A stretch of DNA of 64,000 nucleotides, from NCBI RefSeq assembly GCF_004353915.1, contig NZ_SMRP01000004.1:124001-188000 (forward strand). The letters are read 5' to 3'. Under the pieces are notes generated by a model. That model saw nothing but the letters and a program-made list of their open reading frames with translations. It had not been told where the DNA came from and did not search any database. This document shows positions 32,948-44,785 of the stretch, one piece after another. This DNA is from Paraburkholderia silviterrae. GTDB lineage: Bacteria; Pseudomonadota; Gammaproteobacteria; Burkholderiales; Burkholderiaceae. The stretch's first letter is position 1; the number at the start of each line of letters is the position of its first letter. A program made the position numbers and the translations under genes.

Positions 32948-33178
32948 TCAGCGCTTTTTCGGGGGTGCAGGGGGGACCAGGTCGACGCCGCCCGCCGAAA
33001 ACGGGTGGCAGCGGCACAGCCGCTTCGCGGCGAGGTAAGTCCCACGCGCGGCGCCATGATACTGGATTGCCTCGCGCGCGTAATCGGAACAAGAAGGATA
33101 AAAGCGGCACCGGTTGCCGAGCAGAGGACTCACGGCAAGCTTGTAGAAACGCAGTAACGCGATCAGTACCGTTTGCAT
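32948..33178 (-). CDS. yidD: YidD membrane-protein insertion factor
   Basis: [38 protein letters not shown] followed by [16 protein letters not shown] is the YidD signature with its conserved cysteines. It is a small amphipathic protein that helps YidC-dependent insertion. I place the start at ATG 33178, giving 76 aa, the usual size. An in-frame ATG at 33280 overlaps the rnpA stop as ATGA and would give 110 aa; its extra residues look non-conserved, but translational coupling keeps it possible. Confidence 0.9.
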   Translation of the reverse strand: MQTVLIALLRFYKLAVSPLLGNRCRFYPSCSDYAREAIQYHGAARGTYLAAKRLCRCHPFSAGGVDLVPPAPPKKR

Positions 33179-33276
33179 GGCGTGGCGGCCGGACTGCGCC
33201 GCATAGAAGTTCGAACCTCGAGCCGTGCCGTCGGGCGCGGCCCGCACAGCGCGAACGCCGGGTTCGCGCGCGCTCG

Positions 33277-33744
33277 TCATGAGCCGGCGGGCGCTGGCGG
33301 CCCAGACTCATGCATGCGGCGCTTTCCGGCCTCACGAGCCGCCTTCTCGAGCAAGGTCTCGATTTCGGCCCGGCACAACGCCTTGAGCGGCGGCGACGAG
33401 GCACCCGGCATGGCCTTGCGGTCGAATTTCGTATGCAGGCGCAGCAGCAGGTCGAAGCCTTCGAACTGCGCGCGGCGCACGCGAAACGCCTCGCGGGCCA
33501 TGCGGCGCACCAGGTTGCGCGTGACCGCGCGCGGCGCGTACTTCTTGCCAATCACGAGCCCAAGCCGCGCATCCTTGCCGGTGGGCCGCCCATACACGAC
33601 GAAGTGCGCGGTGCGGCGCCAGGGGCGCAAACGAAAAACGGATGAGAACTCATCCGTTTTCAGTAGCCTTGCGGCTTTCGGGAAAGCGGCCTGCGTTCGC
33701 AACAGGGTAGTGCGCGCGTCGTCCGCTTGTTCCGACAGTTTCAC
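33277..33744 (-). CDS. rnpA: Ribonuclease P protein component
   Basis: RnpA binds the M1 RNA to process tRNA 5' ends. The core [34 protein letters not shown] and the RNA-binding [16 protein letters not shown] motif (about residues 75-95) are clear. The start is GTG 33744, as often seen here. A C-terminal extension ([25 protein letters not shown]) goes beyond the usual 120-odd residues. It lies 66 bp downstream of rpmH in the conserved operon. Confidence 0.95.
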   Translation of the reverse strand: MKLSEQADDARTTLLRTQAAFPKAARLLKTDEFSSVFRLRPWRRTAHFVVYGRPTGKDARLGLVIGKKYAPRAVTRNLVRRMAREAFRVRRAQFEGFDLLLRLHTKFDRKAMPGASSPPLKALCRAEIETLLEKAAREAGKRRMHESGPPAPAGS

Positions 33745-33809
33745 GTCAGGCCCGCTATCGTTGATTGTGCTGATAGCGATGCTATCGACAAAACTGGAAA
33801 GCGGCGCGC

Positions 33810-33944
33810 TTAGATGGCGAGGCGCTTGCGACCCTTCGCACGGCGTGCGTTGATCACTTTGCGGCCACCGGCGGTCTTCATACGCACGCGGAAGCCATGG
33901 GTACGCTTGCGGCGGGTAACGGAAGGTTGGTAAGTACGTTTCAT
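33810..33944 (-). CDS. rpmH: 50S ribosomal protein L34
   Basis: The 44-aa protein [18 protein letters not shown]...[11 protein letters not shown] is the standard L34, almost all Lys/Arg. It is the first gene of the leftward rpmH-rnpA-yidD-yidC group. A promoter with TTGACG and TTAAAT at 17-bp spacing lies about 100 bp upstream. Confidence 0.98.
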
Positions 33945-34036
33945 GTTGCTCTCACTTGTTGAGAATTGACCGCGGCGAGCATCGCGGAAAAAGCAATGGC
34001 CGGTGGTACAAGGGATTGGTTTTCGCGGAACCCGCT

Positions 34037-34065
34037 ATTTAATCCCGTTTTTCGTTGGCCGTCAA
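34037..34065 (-). promoter_or_regulatory. rpmH promoter
   Basis: On the minus strand -35 TTGACG (34065-34060) and -10 TTAAAT (34042-34037) are 17 bp apart. Confidence 0.65.
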
Positions 34066-34154
34066 CAGGTTAGAGCATCACCGCAGCAAGATCGCCCCTG
34101 GCGTGATCCTGCCCCCACATGTGCGGAGCAGGGTGCGCCGCGCTGATCCGTCCC

Positions 34155-34163
34155 TGTGGATAA
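34155..34163 (-). promoter_or_regulatory. DnaA box upstream of dnaA
   Basis: TGTGGATAA is a perfect DnaA box on the minus strand, 200 bp before the dnaA start. It is the only perfect one found in the 422-bp rpmH-dnaA gap, so it more likely serves dnaA autoregulation than replication start. Confidence 0.75.
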
Positions 34164-34366
34164 CTTCCTGGCGAAGGGATTTCGGCGTTAGAATCTCGCC
34201 TATCCCAAGAATCCTGCATGCCGCTCTGGCCCGCCTGCTTGCCGCAAAACCCTTGCCGCGCGGGCGTCCGGAGCATTTGCCGTCGTCCCGTCAGGGCCTC
34301 GTTGCATTTGTGCAACACACACGGGCCGGCCGCAACGCATGCAAACAAAACGACCACAGCAACTCG

Positions 34367-35995
34367 ATGAACGAATTTTGGCAACACTGTTCCGCACTGC
34401 TGGAGCGCGAGCTAACGCCCCAGCAGTACGTGACGTGGATTAAACCGTTGGCCCCGGTTGCCTTCGATGCTGCGGCGAACACGCTGCAGATCGCCGCCCC
34501 CAACCGTTTCAAGCTCGATTGGGTCAAGAGCCAGTTTTCGGGCCGGATCACCGATATGGCGCGCGACTTCTGGCAGACGCCCGTCGACGTGCAGTTCGTC
34601 CTCGACCCGAAGGCCGGCATGCGTGCGCCGCACGTCGCCCCGGCGGCCGCGCCGCGCGCGCCGCTGGCCGCTGCGCACGCCGAAACCGCGCACGCGGCGG
34701 CTCAAGCGCAACATCTGACACGCCAGGCAGCCTTGTCCCAGGCGGGCATATCTCAGGCGGGCACGTCCTACACGAGCCCCGCCGCCGCGGCGCTCGCGGG
34801 CATGACGCACGCGGCAACGCAGAGCGCGGCTGCCGCGCAAGCGGCCGAAGACGCCGCCGACCTCGACCTGCCGAGCCTCGACGCCAACGAAGCCGCTGCG
34901 GGCCGCCGTGGCTGGCGGCCAGGGCAGAGCGCGGCTGCGGCCGCCTCGAGCGGCGAACCCGACCCGACCTACGAGCGCTCGAAACTCAACCCGGTGCTCA
35001 CGTTCGACAACTTCGTGACGGGTAAGGCGAACCAGCTCGCGCGCGCCGCGGCCATCCAGGTGGCCGACAACCCCGGCATTTCGTACAACCCGCTGTTTCT
35101 CTACGGCGGGGTGGGCCTCGGCAAGACTCACTTGATCCACGCGATCGGCAATCAGCTGTTGATCGACAAGCCCGGCGCACGCATCCGCTACATCCACGCG
35201 GAGCAGTACGTGTCCGACGTGGTGAAGGCGTACCAGCGCAAGGCGTTCGACGACTTCAAGCGCTACTACCACTCGCTCGACCTGCTGCTGATCGACGATA
35301 TTCAGTTCTTCTCGGGCAAGTCGCGCACGCAGGAAGAGTTCTTCTATGCATTCGAGGCGCTGGTCGCCAACAAGGCGCAGGTGATCATCACGAGCGATAC
35401 GTATCCGAAGGAGATTTCGGGTATCGACGACCGCCTGATCTCGCGCTTCGACTCGGGCCTGACCGTGGCGATCGAGCCGCCCGAGCTGGAAATGCGCGTG
35501 GCCATTCTGATGCGCAAGGCGCAATCGGAAGGCGTGAGCCTGAACGAGGACGTGGCGTTCTTCGTCGCCAAGCACCTGCGCTCGAACGTGCGCGAGCTCG
35601 AAGGCGCGCTGCGCAAGATCCTCGCGTATTCGAAGTTCCATGGCCGCGACATTTCCATCGAGCTGACCAAGGAAGCGCTCAAAGACCTGCTGACGGTGCA
35701 AAACCGCCAGATTTCGGTGGAAAACATCCAGAAGACGGTGGCCGACTTCTACAGCATCAAGGTCGCCGACATGTACTCGAAAAAGCGCCCCGCGAACATC
35801 GCGCGGCCGCGCCAGATTGCGATGTATCTCGCCAAGGAGCTTACGCAGAAGAGCCTGCCGGAAATCGGCGAGCTGTTCGGTGGTCGCGACCACACGACGG
35901 TGCTGCATGCCGTGCGCAAGATTGCCGACGAGCGCACCAAGGACGCCCAGCTCAACCACGAGCTGCACGTCCTCGAGCAGACCCTCAAGGGCTGA
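34367..35995 (+). CDS. dnaA: Chromosomal replication initiator DnaA
   Basis: The 542-aa protein has domain I ([28 protein letters not shown]), a long Ala/Gln-rich domain II (about 90-200), the AAA+ ATPase ([48 protein letters not shown]) and the C-terminal DnaA-box-binding helix-turn-helix ([18 protein letters not shown]). The start ATG 34367 is set by the conserved MNEFWQ. No strong Shine-Dalgarno is seen, as often for dnaA. It is divergent from rpmH and followed by dnaN. Confidence 0.98.
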   Translation: MNEFWQHCSALLERELTPQQYVTWIKPLAPVAFDAAANTLQIAAPNRFKLDWVKSQFSGRITDMARDFWQTPVDVQFVLDPKAGMRAPHVAPAAAPRAPLAAAHAETAHAAAQAQHLTRQAALSQAGISQAGTSYTSPAAAALAGMTHAATQSAAAAQAAEDAADLDLPSLDANEAAAGRRGWRPGQSAAAAASSGEPDPTYERSKLNPVLTFDNFVTGKANQLARAAAIQVADNPGISYNPLFLYGGVGLGKTHLIHAIGNQLLIDKPGARIRYIHAEQYVSDVVKAYQRKAFDDFKRYYHSLDLLLIDDIQFFSGKSRTQEEFFYAFEALVANKAQVIITSDTYPKEISGIDDRLISRFDSGLTVAIEPPELEMRVAILMRKAQSEGVSLNEDVAFFVAKHLRSNVRELEGALRKILAYSKFHGRDISIELTKEALKDLLTVQNRQISVENIQKTVADFYSIKVADMYSKKRPANIARPRQIAMYLAKELTQKSLPEIGELFGGRDHTTVLHAVRKIADERTKDAQLNHELHVLEQTLKG

Positions 35996-36075
35996 CGCTT
36001 CCCGAGTGCCGGTTAGAGCCCTGACTCTAACCGGCTGTAAAGCAGCAAGTCACACAGCACAGAAGTCTGGGACCA

Positions 36076-36114
36076 CGCGGGTGCCCGGGTAGCCAGGCTG
36101 CCGGGGCACCCGCG
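36076..36114. other. Hairpin in the dnaA-dnaN gap
   Basis: CGCGGGTGCCC (36076-36086) and GGGCACCCGCG (36104-36114) form an 11-bp perfect stem with a 17-base loop. No T-run follows. The 343-bp gap otherwise holds only the presumed dnaN promoter. Confidence 0.6.
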
Positions 36115-36338
36115 CAGCCCGACCTGTGACCTGTTTATTGCGCGGATCGCCCCCAATTTAGGGAAGCGGTCCGTTTTCAGGCACAATATGGGTTTAACCG
36201 CGCTGCGGCCAGGCTGCCGCGCGGATTTCACGCCGCGGCCTGCGCTGCAGGGCGGCTCCAGGGTTTGGGGCGCTGGGTTCAACGCTGGCGCCGGCCCTGG
36301 ACGGGGTGCGCAGACCGTCACATCAACGAAGGAACTCT

Positions 36339-37442
36339 ATGCAACTGGTCAAGACCGAACGCGATAACCTGCTGAGGCCGCTGCAAACGGTGAGCGGCAT
36401 TGTCGAACGCCGCCACACGTTGCCGATCCTCGCCAATCTGCTGATCACCAAAACCGGTTCCGACGTCTCGTTCCTGTCGACCGACCTCGAGTTGCAGATC
36501 ACCACGACCGCCGACTTCGGCGTCGGCAACGACCAGGTGGCCACGACGGTCGCGGCCCGCAAGCTGCTCGACATCCTGCGCGCGATGCCCGACGGACAGG
36601 TCACGCTCACGCTCGCCGACAAGCGCCTCACGGTGCAGTCGGGCAAGAGCCGCTTCGCCCTGCAGACGCTCGCCGCGGACGAGTTCCCCACGGTGGCCCA
36701 GGCGAAGGACTTCGGCGCGAACCTCTCCGTGCCGCAGAAGACCTTCCGCCAATTGCTCGGCATGGTCTACTTCGCGATGGCGCAGCAGGACATTCGCTAC
36801 TACCTGAACGGCATGCTGCTCGTCGTGGACGGCGACCAGCTCATGGCGGTCGCCACCGACGGCCACCGCCTCGCGTTCTCGTCGATGAAGATCGAAGGCT
36901 CGTTCGCGCGCCAGGAAGTCATCATCCCGCGCAAGACCATTCTCGAACTCCAGCGCCTGCTCGAAGACATCGACGACACGCTGCAGATCGACATTGGCTC
37001 CACGCAGGTGAAGTTCACGTTCGGCCAGGTCGAGCTCGTCTCGAAGCTCGTGGAAGGCAAGTTCCCCGACTTCCAGCGCGTGATTCCGAAGGCGCACAAG
37101 AACACCTTCCAGATCGGCCGCGAAGAACTGCAGCGCTCGCTGCAACGCGCGGCGATTCTCACGTCCGACAAGTTCAAGGGCGTGCGCTGCATTATTGAGC
37201 CGGGCCAGCTCAAAATCATGTCGACCAACGCCGACCAGGAAGAGGCGCAGGAAGAGCTGGAAATCGCCTACCAGGGCGACACCATCGACATCGGGTTCAA
37301 CGTCACGTATCTGCTCGACGTCCTCGCGAACCTGAAGGTCGACACGCTGGAAGTGAGCCTTGGCGACGCCAGCTCCAGCGCGCTCATCACGATTCCCGAG
37401 AACGAGGAATTCAAGTACGTCGTGATGCCAATGCGCATCTAA
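36339..37442 (+). CDS. dnaN: DNA polymerase III beta subunit (sliding clamp)
   Basis: The 367-aa length and full-length match to the beta clamp are clear: MQLVKTERDNLLRPLQTVSGIVERRHTLPILANLL, MPDGQVTLTLADKRLTVQSGKSRFALQTL and the C-terminal YVVMPMRI. The dimeric ring tethers polymerase to DNA. AAGGA precedes ATG 36339. It sits in the standard dnaA-dnaN-gyrB order, with its own upstream gap, so it may have a separate promoter. Confidence 0.98.
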   Translation: MQLVKTERDNLLRPLQTVSGIVERRHTLPILANLLITKTGSDVSFLSTDLELQITTTADFGVGNDQVATTVAARKLLDILRAMPDGQVTLTLADKRLTVQSGKSRFALQTLAADEFPTVAQAKDFGANLSVPQKTFRQLLGMVYFAMAQQDIRYYLNGMLLVVDGDQLMAVATDGHRLAFSSMKIEGSFARQEVIIPRKTILELQRLLEDIDDTLQIDIGSTQVKFTFGQVELVSKLVEGKFPDFQRVIPKAHKNTFQIGREELQRSLQRAAILTSDKFKGVRCIIEPGQLKIMSTNADQEEAQEELEIAYQGDTIDIGFNVTYLLDVLANLKVDTLEVSLGDASSSALITIPENEEFKYVVMPMRI

Positions 37443-37465
37443 AAAGCGCGACAGAAGAAGAACAC

Positions 37466-37493
37466 CAGGGGGCGCTGCGCCCCTTTGGCGTTT
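37466..37493 (+). terminator. Possible weak terminator after dnaN
   Basis: GGGGCG, loop CTG, CGCCCC followed by TTTGGCGTTTTT. The T-run is interrupted, so stop efficiency may be low. Confidence 0.45.
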
Positions 37494-37525
37494 TTATGGC
37501 TTTTTGAAAAAGTCTCGAGCAGTAA

Positions 37526-40030
<2,505 letters not shown>

Positions 40031-40049
40031 GGCGTTATAACTCCGTTTG

Positions 40050-40083
40050 AACAACAAAGCCGGCGCGTGCCGGCTTTGTTGTT
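40050..40083. terminator. Strong bidirectional terminator after gyrB
   Basis: AACAACAAAGCCGGC and GCCGGCTTTGTTGTT form a perfect 15-bp stem around GCGT, with T-rich ends on both strands. It shields the origin region from gyrB transcription. Confidence 0.9.
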
Positions 40084-40118
40084 TCTGGCGACAAGAGAGC
40101 GGCAAACCCGGCGCGAAG

Positions 40119-40375
40119 CTATCCACAGAAGCCTGCGGATAACCCTCGGAAAACCCCTGGAAATCGCTGTGCACGAATCGGGGATAACTTCGGCGCCGGG
40201 AAAACGCCCGAAAAGTTACCAGCAGCATCCTGGTGTTGTCCCGCTCTCGCCCGCAGAGTTATGAATTATCCACAGCTTTGTTTACTCAATGGTTTTTCCC
40301 GCTTATCCACAGGAAACCCAGGGGCTTGTTAACTACTACTATGTTTACGTATACATAGATTAAAAAAACCTTAGA
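40119..40375. other. Likely chromosomal replication origin (oriC)
   Basis: DnaA boxes: perfect TTATCCACA at 40266-40274 and 40303-40311; one-mismatch boxes at 40119-40127 and, inverted, 40134-40142; a weaker one at 40189-40197. After the last box come a GC-rich spacer, ACTACTACTA (40332-40341, a DnaA-trio pattern) and an AT-rich stretch to 40375 that could unwind. It lies in a gene-free 400 bp beside gyrB. Confidence 0.75.
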
Positions 40376-40436
40376 ACCCTCGTGCCGGAAGCGTCTCAAG
40401 CCGCCGGGTACGCCTTCGCCGGCGGATGGAGCAACA

Positions 40437-40916
40437 TCAAATCAGCCGGATATACAACTCCGTGCGCAAGTCTTCAGGCGCCACTTCATCGGGCGTATTC
40501 AAATAGATCTCGAACGAAGGCATCGAAAAATCCGCCTTGCGCCCCGACTTCGGCAGCCACTCGTTGTAGAACCACATCCACGAGTCTCCGAGACCCTCAT
40601 ACGGTCCCTTGTGCAGCAGCATCGCGTGATCGCCGCCGCGTAGATGGATCTTCTCGACGGGCGAAATGACTTCGACGTCCGTTTCCTGCTTCAGATGAAT
40701 CGCCGCTTTCGAACGCAGTTTCGACTCTTCGACCTGGGTGGGATCGTCGTAGAAAATGCCGACCATGTGTGCGCCCGACGTGCGCACCTGACGCTCGCCG
40801 AGCCATTGCGCGAGCGTGGAGAACGCGTCGCTGATCTTCATGTACGGCCCCACGTGGCCGACGGCGAGCAAGTCCATCGGATCGAGGGTGAGGATCTTTA
40901 CGTCGCTGAGTTGCAT
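40437..40916 (-). CDS. GyrI-like small-molecule-binding domain protein
   Basis: The 159-aa protein has the GyrI/SbmC-like double SHS2 fold as judged from VKILTLDPMDLLAVGHVGPYMKISDAFSTLAQWLGE, FYDDPTQV and GDHAMLLHKGPYEGLGDSWMWFYNEWLPKSG. It lacks the AraC DNA-binding part. Such stand-alone proteins bind hydrophobic ligands; SbmC inhibits gyrase and protects against gyrase toxins. It lies directly across oriC from gyrB, which makes a gyrase link tempting but unproven. Confidence 0.88.
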   Translation of the reverse strand: MQLSDVKILTLDPMDLLAVGHVGPYMKISDAFSTLAQWLGERQVRTSGAHMVGIFYDDPTQVEESKLRSKAAIHLKQETDVEVISPVEKIHLRGGDHAMLLHKGPYEGLGDSWMWFYNEWLPKSGRKADFSMPSFEIYLNTPDEVAPEDLRTELYIRLI

Positions 40917-41068
40917 GGTGGCGTCTCCAGGTTCGACGGCCGCTCGGGCCGCGCAGGTTCGGATGCTTGAACGCGCAGGTTCATGCGCTTCAAGATAGCA
41001 CCGCGCTTCGGGAGACGTTCTTTACTGGGCCTCGTGCACCTCGGGCGCAACTCGCGCCTCCCAGACGC

Positions 41069-41449
41069 TCACAGGCTGACCCGCGTCACCGGATGCGCCT
41101 GAAGCCACGCGCTTTCTTCATCGTCATAAAGCCGCGAGCGCGTGAGAAAGCGCAGCCCCGTGGGCCGCTCCAGCGAAAACATGCCGCCGTTGCCCGGCAC
41201 CGCGTCGATGATGAGCTGCGTATGTTGCCAGTACTCAAACTGTGCCTCGGTCATATAGAACGGTATCCCGCCGATCTCGCCGAGCTGCACGTCGGCGTTG
41301 CCGACCATGAACTCGCCGGCGGGAAAGCACATGGGCGCGCTGCCGTCGCAGCAGCCGCCCGATTGGTGGAAGAGCAAGGGGCCGTGCTCGCGTGCAAGCT
41401 GCTCGATCAGTGCGAGTGCGGCCGGCGTAGCGGTAACGCGTGCAACCAT
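41069..41449 (-). CDS. DUF779 protein
   Basis: The block LLFHQSGGCCDGSAPMCFPAGEFMVGNADVQLGEIGGIPFYMTEAQFEYWQHTQLIIDAVPG is diagnostic of DUF779, with its conserved vicinal cysteines GGCCDG. The family is found beside or fused to acetaldehyde dehydrogenases and probably helps them, perhaps by cofactor or thiol chemistry. Here it follows the aldehyde dehydrogenase gene by 176 bp on the same strand. Length is 126 aa. Confidence 0.9.
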   Translation of the reverse strand: MVARVTATPAALALIEQLAREHGPLLFHQSGGCCDGSAPMCFPAGEFMVGNADVQLGEIGGIPFYMTEAQFEYWQHTQLIIDAVPGNGGMFSLERPTGLRFLTRSRLYDDEESAWLQAHPVTRVSL

Positions 41450-41625
41450 GAGGCGGTTCTCCGGACTTCGTGGTCTGGCCGGCGCGGGCGAACAGGCGCA
41501 AGCGCAAACGGCTGCATACAGGTGTCAGTGCGCCGCCGGTTCGCGTCGCGCCACGCAATGCGTCTGCGCCAGGGCGACCGGGAAAGCTCCTCGGCCCGCT
41601 CGCCCCAGCCGCTCAGCCGTCGCGA

Positions 41626-43146
41626 TCAGAAGAAGCCAAGTGGCTTCTCGCTATAGCTGACGAGCAGGTTCTTCGTCTGCTGATAGTGGTCGAGCATCAT
41701 CTTATGGTTCTCACGGCCGATGCCCGACTGCTTGTAGCCACCGAACGCCGCGTGCGCCGGATAGGCGTGATAGCAGTTGGTCCAGACGCGTCCGGCCTGG
41801 ATCGCCCGGCCAAAGCGGTACGCGCGCGTGCCGTCGCGCGTCCAGACGCCGGCGCCCAGGCCATAGAGCGTGTCGTTGGCGATTTCCAGCGCTTCCTCTT
41901 CGGTCTTGAAGGTCGTCACGGAAACGACCGGCCCGAAGATCTCTTCCTGGAAGATGCGCATCTTGTTGTGGCCGCGGAAGACCGTGGGCTTCACGTAGTA
42001 GCCGTCGCCGAGCTCGCCGGCCAGCTTGTTGCGCTCGCCGCCGATCAGGCATTGCGCGCCTTCCTGCTTGCCGAGGTCGATGTACGAAAGGATCTTTTCG
42101 AGCTGCTCCTGCGAGGCCTGTGCGCCGATCATCGTCTTCGTATCGAGCGGGTGACCCTGCTGGATCGCGGCCACGCGCTTGATCGCGCGCTCCATGAAAC
42201 GGTCGTAGATCTTCTCGTCGATCAGCACGCGCGACGGGCAGGTGCACACTTCGCCCTGGTTGAGCGCGAACATCGCAAAGCCCTCGAGCGCCTTGTCGAA
42301 GTAGCTGTCGTCGTGGTCGAGCACGTCGGCGAAGAAGATGTTCGGGCTCTTGCCGCCGAGCTCCAGCGTCACGGGAATGATGTTCTGGCTCGCGTACTGC
42401 ATGATCAAGCGGCCCGTGGTGGTCTCGCCGGTGAAGGCGATCTTGGTGATGCGGCGGCTCGAGGCGAGCGGCTTGCCGGCTTCGAGGCCAAAGCCGTTCA
42501 CCACGTTGAGCACGCCCGGCGGCAGCAGGTCCTGAATCAGCTCGACGAGCACGAGCAGCGAGGCGGGCGTCTGCTCGGCGGGCTTGAGCACCACGCAGTT
42601 GCCGGCCGCGAGCGCGGGCGCGAGCTTCCAGGCGGCCATCAGGATCGGGAAGTTCCACGGAATGATCTGGCCGACCACGCCGAGCGGCTCGTGGAAGTGA
42701 TAGGCGACCGTGTCGTGATCGATCTCCGAGATGCCGCCTTCTTGCGCGCGCACGCAGCTCGCGAAGTAGCGGAAATGATCGATGGCGAGCGGGATATCGG
42801 CGGCGAGCGTCTCGCGCAGCGGCTTGCCGTTATCGATGGTTTCGGCCACGGCGAGCTTGTGCAGGTTCTGCTCGAGGCGGTCGGCGATGCGGTTGAGGAT
42901 GTTGGCGCGGTCGGTCGACGAGCGCTTGCCCCACGCGTCCTTGGCCTTGTGCGCGGCGTCGAGCGCGAGCTCGACGTCGGCTTCGCGCGAGCGCGGAATC
43001 GAGGTGAACGGATGCCCGGTGATGGGCGAAATGTCGTCGAAATACTCGCCGCCGAGCGGCGCCACCCATTCGCCGCCGATGAAATTGCCGTACTGCTTCT
43101 TGTAGGGGAACTCGGTGTTCAGAAACTGCATGTCCGCGTGATTCAT
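41626..43146 (-). CDS. NAD-dependent aldehyde dehydrogenase (acetaldehyde type)
   Basis: The 506-aa enzyme has the usual ALDH landmarks: [36 protein letters not shown], the catalytic Glu in [14 protein letters not shown] and the nucleophilic Cys in [15 protein letters not shown]. It resembles the AcoD/ExaC group used in ethanol and acetoin metabolism, and the DUF779 gene behind it supports that. GAGGAG precedes ATG 43146. A sigma54-like promoter lies about 90 bp upstream. Confidence 0.93.
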   Translation of the reverse strand: MNHADMQFLNTEFPYKKQYGNFIGGEWVAPLGGEYFDDISPITGHPFTSIPRSREADVELALDAAHKAKDAWGKRSSTDRANILNRIADRLEQNLHKLAVAETIDNGKPLRETLAADIPLAIDHFRYFASCVRAQEGGISEIDHDTVAYHFHEPLGVVGQIIPWNFPILMAAWKLAPALAAGNCVVLKPAEQTPASLLVLVELIQDLLPPGVLNVVNGFGLEAGKPLASSRRITKIAFTGETTTGRLIMQYASQNIIPVTLELGGKSPNIFFADVLDHDDSYFDKALEGFAMFALNQGEVCTCPSRVLIDEKIYDRFMERAIKRVAAIQQGHPLDTKTMIGAQASQEQLEKILSYIDLGKQEGAQCLIGGERNKLAGELGDGYYVKPTVFRGHNKMRIFQEEIFGPVVSVTTFKTEEEALEIANDTLYGLGAGVWTRDGTRAYRFGRAIQAGRVWTNCYHAYPAHAAFGGYKQSGIGRENHKMMLDHYQQTKNLLVSYSEKPLGFF

Positions 43147-43561
43147 CTGCGTGCTCCTCACTGATCTCTGTCGATATGGATGGGCGCGGAAGCCCCGATG
43201 CTGCTGGCGGTCGCGCAACCGGAGCGCACATACGCCAGAAGCGTGCCAGTGAGCACGCATTCACGGTGCGGCGGGCGTTTGCGGGATCATCGGATCAAAA
43301 GAAGGGCGTCGGGCGCCGCTTGCGCGCGCGAAGCGGTCTGTGCCCGCTGTGCCGCGGAGGAACAGCGCGGCACGAGGCTGCTCAGAAAAGGAACAACCGG
43401 CCAACGGTGCCCGGAACACTGCACTGAGCATCACGCAATACGAACGCGGCGAGCAAACGAGGGCGCGGGCGAGCAGAAAGCGCAGCGCCGCGCGGGAAAA
43501 ATGCGGCGCGCGGGGCGCGCATGCTGTAGGCTTTGCACCCGTAACAGCAAGGAGAGTTTGC
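43147..43561. other. Gap with aldehyde dehydrogenase promoter
   Basis: This 415-bp divergent region has no gene I can support. It holds the sigma54-like promoter for the left gene and, at its right end, the signals of the zinc-ribbon gene. Confidence 0.5.
43234..43248 (-). promoter_or_regulatory. Sigma54-like promoter
   Basis: On the minus strand TGGCACG-CTTC-TGGC keeps the GG and GC pairs exactly 10 bases apart, as required. The -24 box is perfect; the -12 box deviates (TGGCG for TTGCA). AcoD-type genes are often controlled by the sigma54 activator AcoR. Confidence 0.5.
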
Positions 43562-43756
43562 ATGTCGAGCACATTCGTCTGCCGCAATCAGTCGTGCGGC
43601 ACCCCGTGGGAACAGAGCGAGGTAGTGATCAAGAACGAGGGCCAGGGCCCGCTGTTCCGTTGCCCGCTGTGTGGCGCCCGCAATTACCTCGAGCAGTTGG
43701 AAGACGACGAGGGCAATGTCGTCTACGAGCAGGTGGACGGCAAGCCGTTCCTCTAA
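43562..43756 (+). CDS. Small zinc-ribbon-like protein, 64 aa
   Basis: Two cysteine pairs, CRNQSC and CPLC, should bind one zinc ion (MSSTFVCRNQSCGTPWEQSEV; GPLFRCPLCGARNYLEQLEDDEGNVVYEQV). AAGGAG lies ahead of ATG 43562. The acidic C-terminal part is typical for this Burkholderiaceae family of unknown role. It converges with the membrane-protein gene next to it, stops lying 26 bp apart. Confidence 0.85.
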   Translation: MSSTFVCRNQSCGTPWEQSEVVIKNEGQGPLFRCPLCGARNYLEQLEDDEGNVVYEQVDGKPFL

Positions 43757-43781
43757 GCCCGGCGCGCGCCCCCGCGGTTCG

Positions 43782-44099
43782 TTAGAGAATTTCGGAAGCG
43801 AGCGAGATACCGAAGATCAGGCCGCCGATCAGACCGAGCGCGCGGCCTACGAGCAGCAGATTCAAGTCTTCGTCGAGCATGCCGGCGTCGCGCCGCTCGC
43901 GCAGCACGGTCCGGTGCAGCAGGGGGCGCGGGAACAACAGGCAGGCGGAAATCAGGGCCGGCACGGCTAGCCGGACGGCTGCGCTGTAATGGCGGTCCGA
44001 GGGAAAATCGAGCCAGACTAGCAGCACAACGAGGAGCGCGGTGATGATTGCGCCGACGATTGCGCCGGCGACGAGTTTGTCGGTGGGATGCCCGTGCAT
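43782..44099 (-). CDS. Membrane protein, 105 aa
   Basis: Hydrophobic segments at about 9-30 (LVAGAIVGAIITALLVVLLVW), 40-57 and 84-104 (LLLVGRALGLIGGLIFGISLA) suggest two to three membrane passes. Between them lies a basic loop (PRPLLHRTVLRERRDAGML). I know no function. ATG 44099 begins the hydrophilic leader MHGHPTDK. Confidence 0.7.
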   Translation of the reverse strand: MHGHPTDKLVAGAIVGAIITALLVVLLVWLDFPSDRHYSAAVRLAVPALISACLLFPRPLLHRTVLRERRDAGMLDEDLNLLLVGRALGLIGGLIFGISLASEIL

Positions 44100-44341
44100 G
44101 ACAACTGCCTAAGAGGATTTTCAGTAGCACCATCATCTGATGTACGTCAGAAAAACCCCATCGGAGCAGTCTTAAAACACAGGCGTGCTGTCTGGCGGGG
44201 CGCAAAAGCATAGTGCGTGCCAGCGCTCGTGTTTTGCGATGGGTTTGCACCTATCCGTTCGAGTAGGCTGGCGTCGCCGTCCCAGCGTCCTACAGTACCG
44301 TCATACGATAAGAATGACTGTCGGACATTACGGGGTGTGCC

Positions 44342-44623
44342 ATGACATTTGTCGAACAAGAAATCGCGCATATCGCGCGCGTGATGCCGCTCTCGCTCGC
44401 GAGCGACTTCGAGGAGCCGGTCATGGGCGTCGATTACTGGCGCAAACGGCTGCACACCCTGCTCAAGCAGAATCACCTGACCCACTTTCAGCTTGCGACT
44501 GTCGACACGCTGTTGCGTCAACTCGACGGCTTCGAGGCGCTGGGCCGCTGGCTGCCGGAACCGAATAAGGTCGCGCGGCTGCCGGTGCGGATGAGAGAAA
44601 GCCGCGCCATGGCGGCGGTTTGA
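44342..44623 (+). CDS. Small hypothetical protein, 93 aa (paralogue of 11691)
   Basis: The start MTFVEQEIAHIARVMPLSLA and VDYWRKRLHTLLKQNHLTHFQLATVDTLLRQL follow the same framework as the 71-aa protein at 11691-11906. This copy has a 20-residue longer basic C-terminus (NKVARLPVRMRESRAM). It ends at a strong bidirectional terminator shared with tRNA-Lys. The conserved helix pattern suggests a compact helical domain. Function unknown. Confidence 0.8.
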   Translation: MTFVEQEIAHIARVMPLSLASDFEEPVMGVDYWRKRLHTLLKQNHLTHFQLATVDTLLRQLDGFEALGRWLPEPNKVARLPVRMRESRAMAAV

Positions 44624-44665
44624 ATCGGTTTGCCCACCCGTCCGCGCAAGGCAGGCGCGGAAAAG

Positions 44666-44698
44666 CAAAAAGCCCGGTCGCGGTGACCGGGCTTTTTG
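44666..44698. terminator. Bidirectional terminator
   Basis: CAAAAAGCCCGGTC pairs with GACCGGGCTTTTTG around a five-base loop. It ends both the 93-aa gene and the convergent tRNA gene. Confidence 0.9.
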
Positions 44699-44709
44699 CA
44701 TGAATTCGC

Positions 44710-44785
44710 TGGTGGGGCGTGAGTGACTCGAACACTCGACCTACGGATTAAGAGTCCGCTGCTCTACCAACTGAGCTAACGCCCC
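44710..44785 (-). tRNA. tRNA-Lys (anticodon CTT)
   Basis: The minus strand folds into a full cloverleaf: acceptor GGGGCGT/ACGCCCC, D arm GCTC...GAGC, anticodon arm GCGGA-CTCTTAA-TCCGT, T arm GAGTG-TTCGAGT-CACTC. Discriminator A and CCA are encoded. The anticodon CTT reads AAG. Confidence 0.97.
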
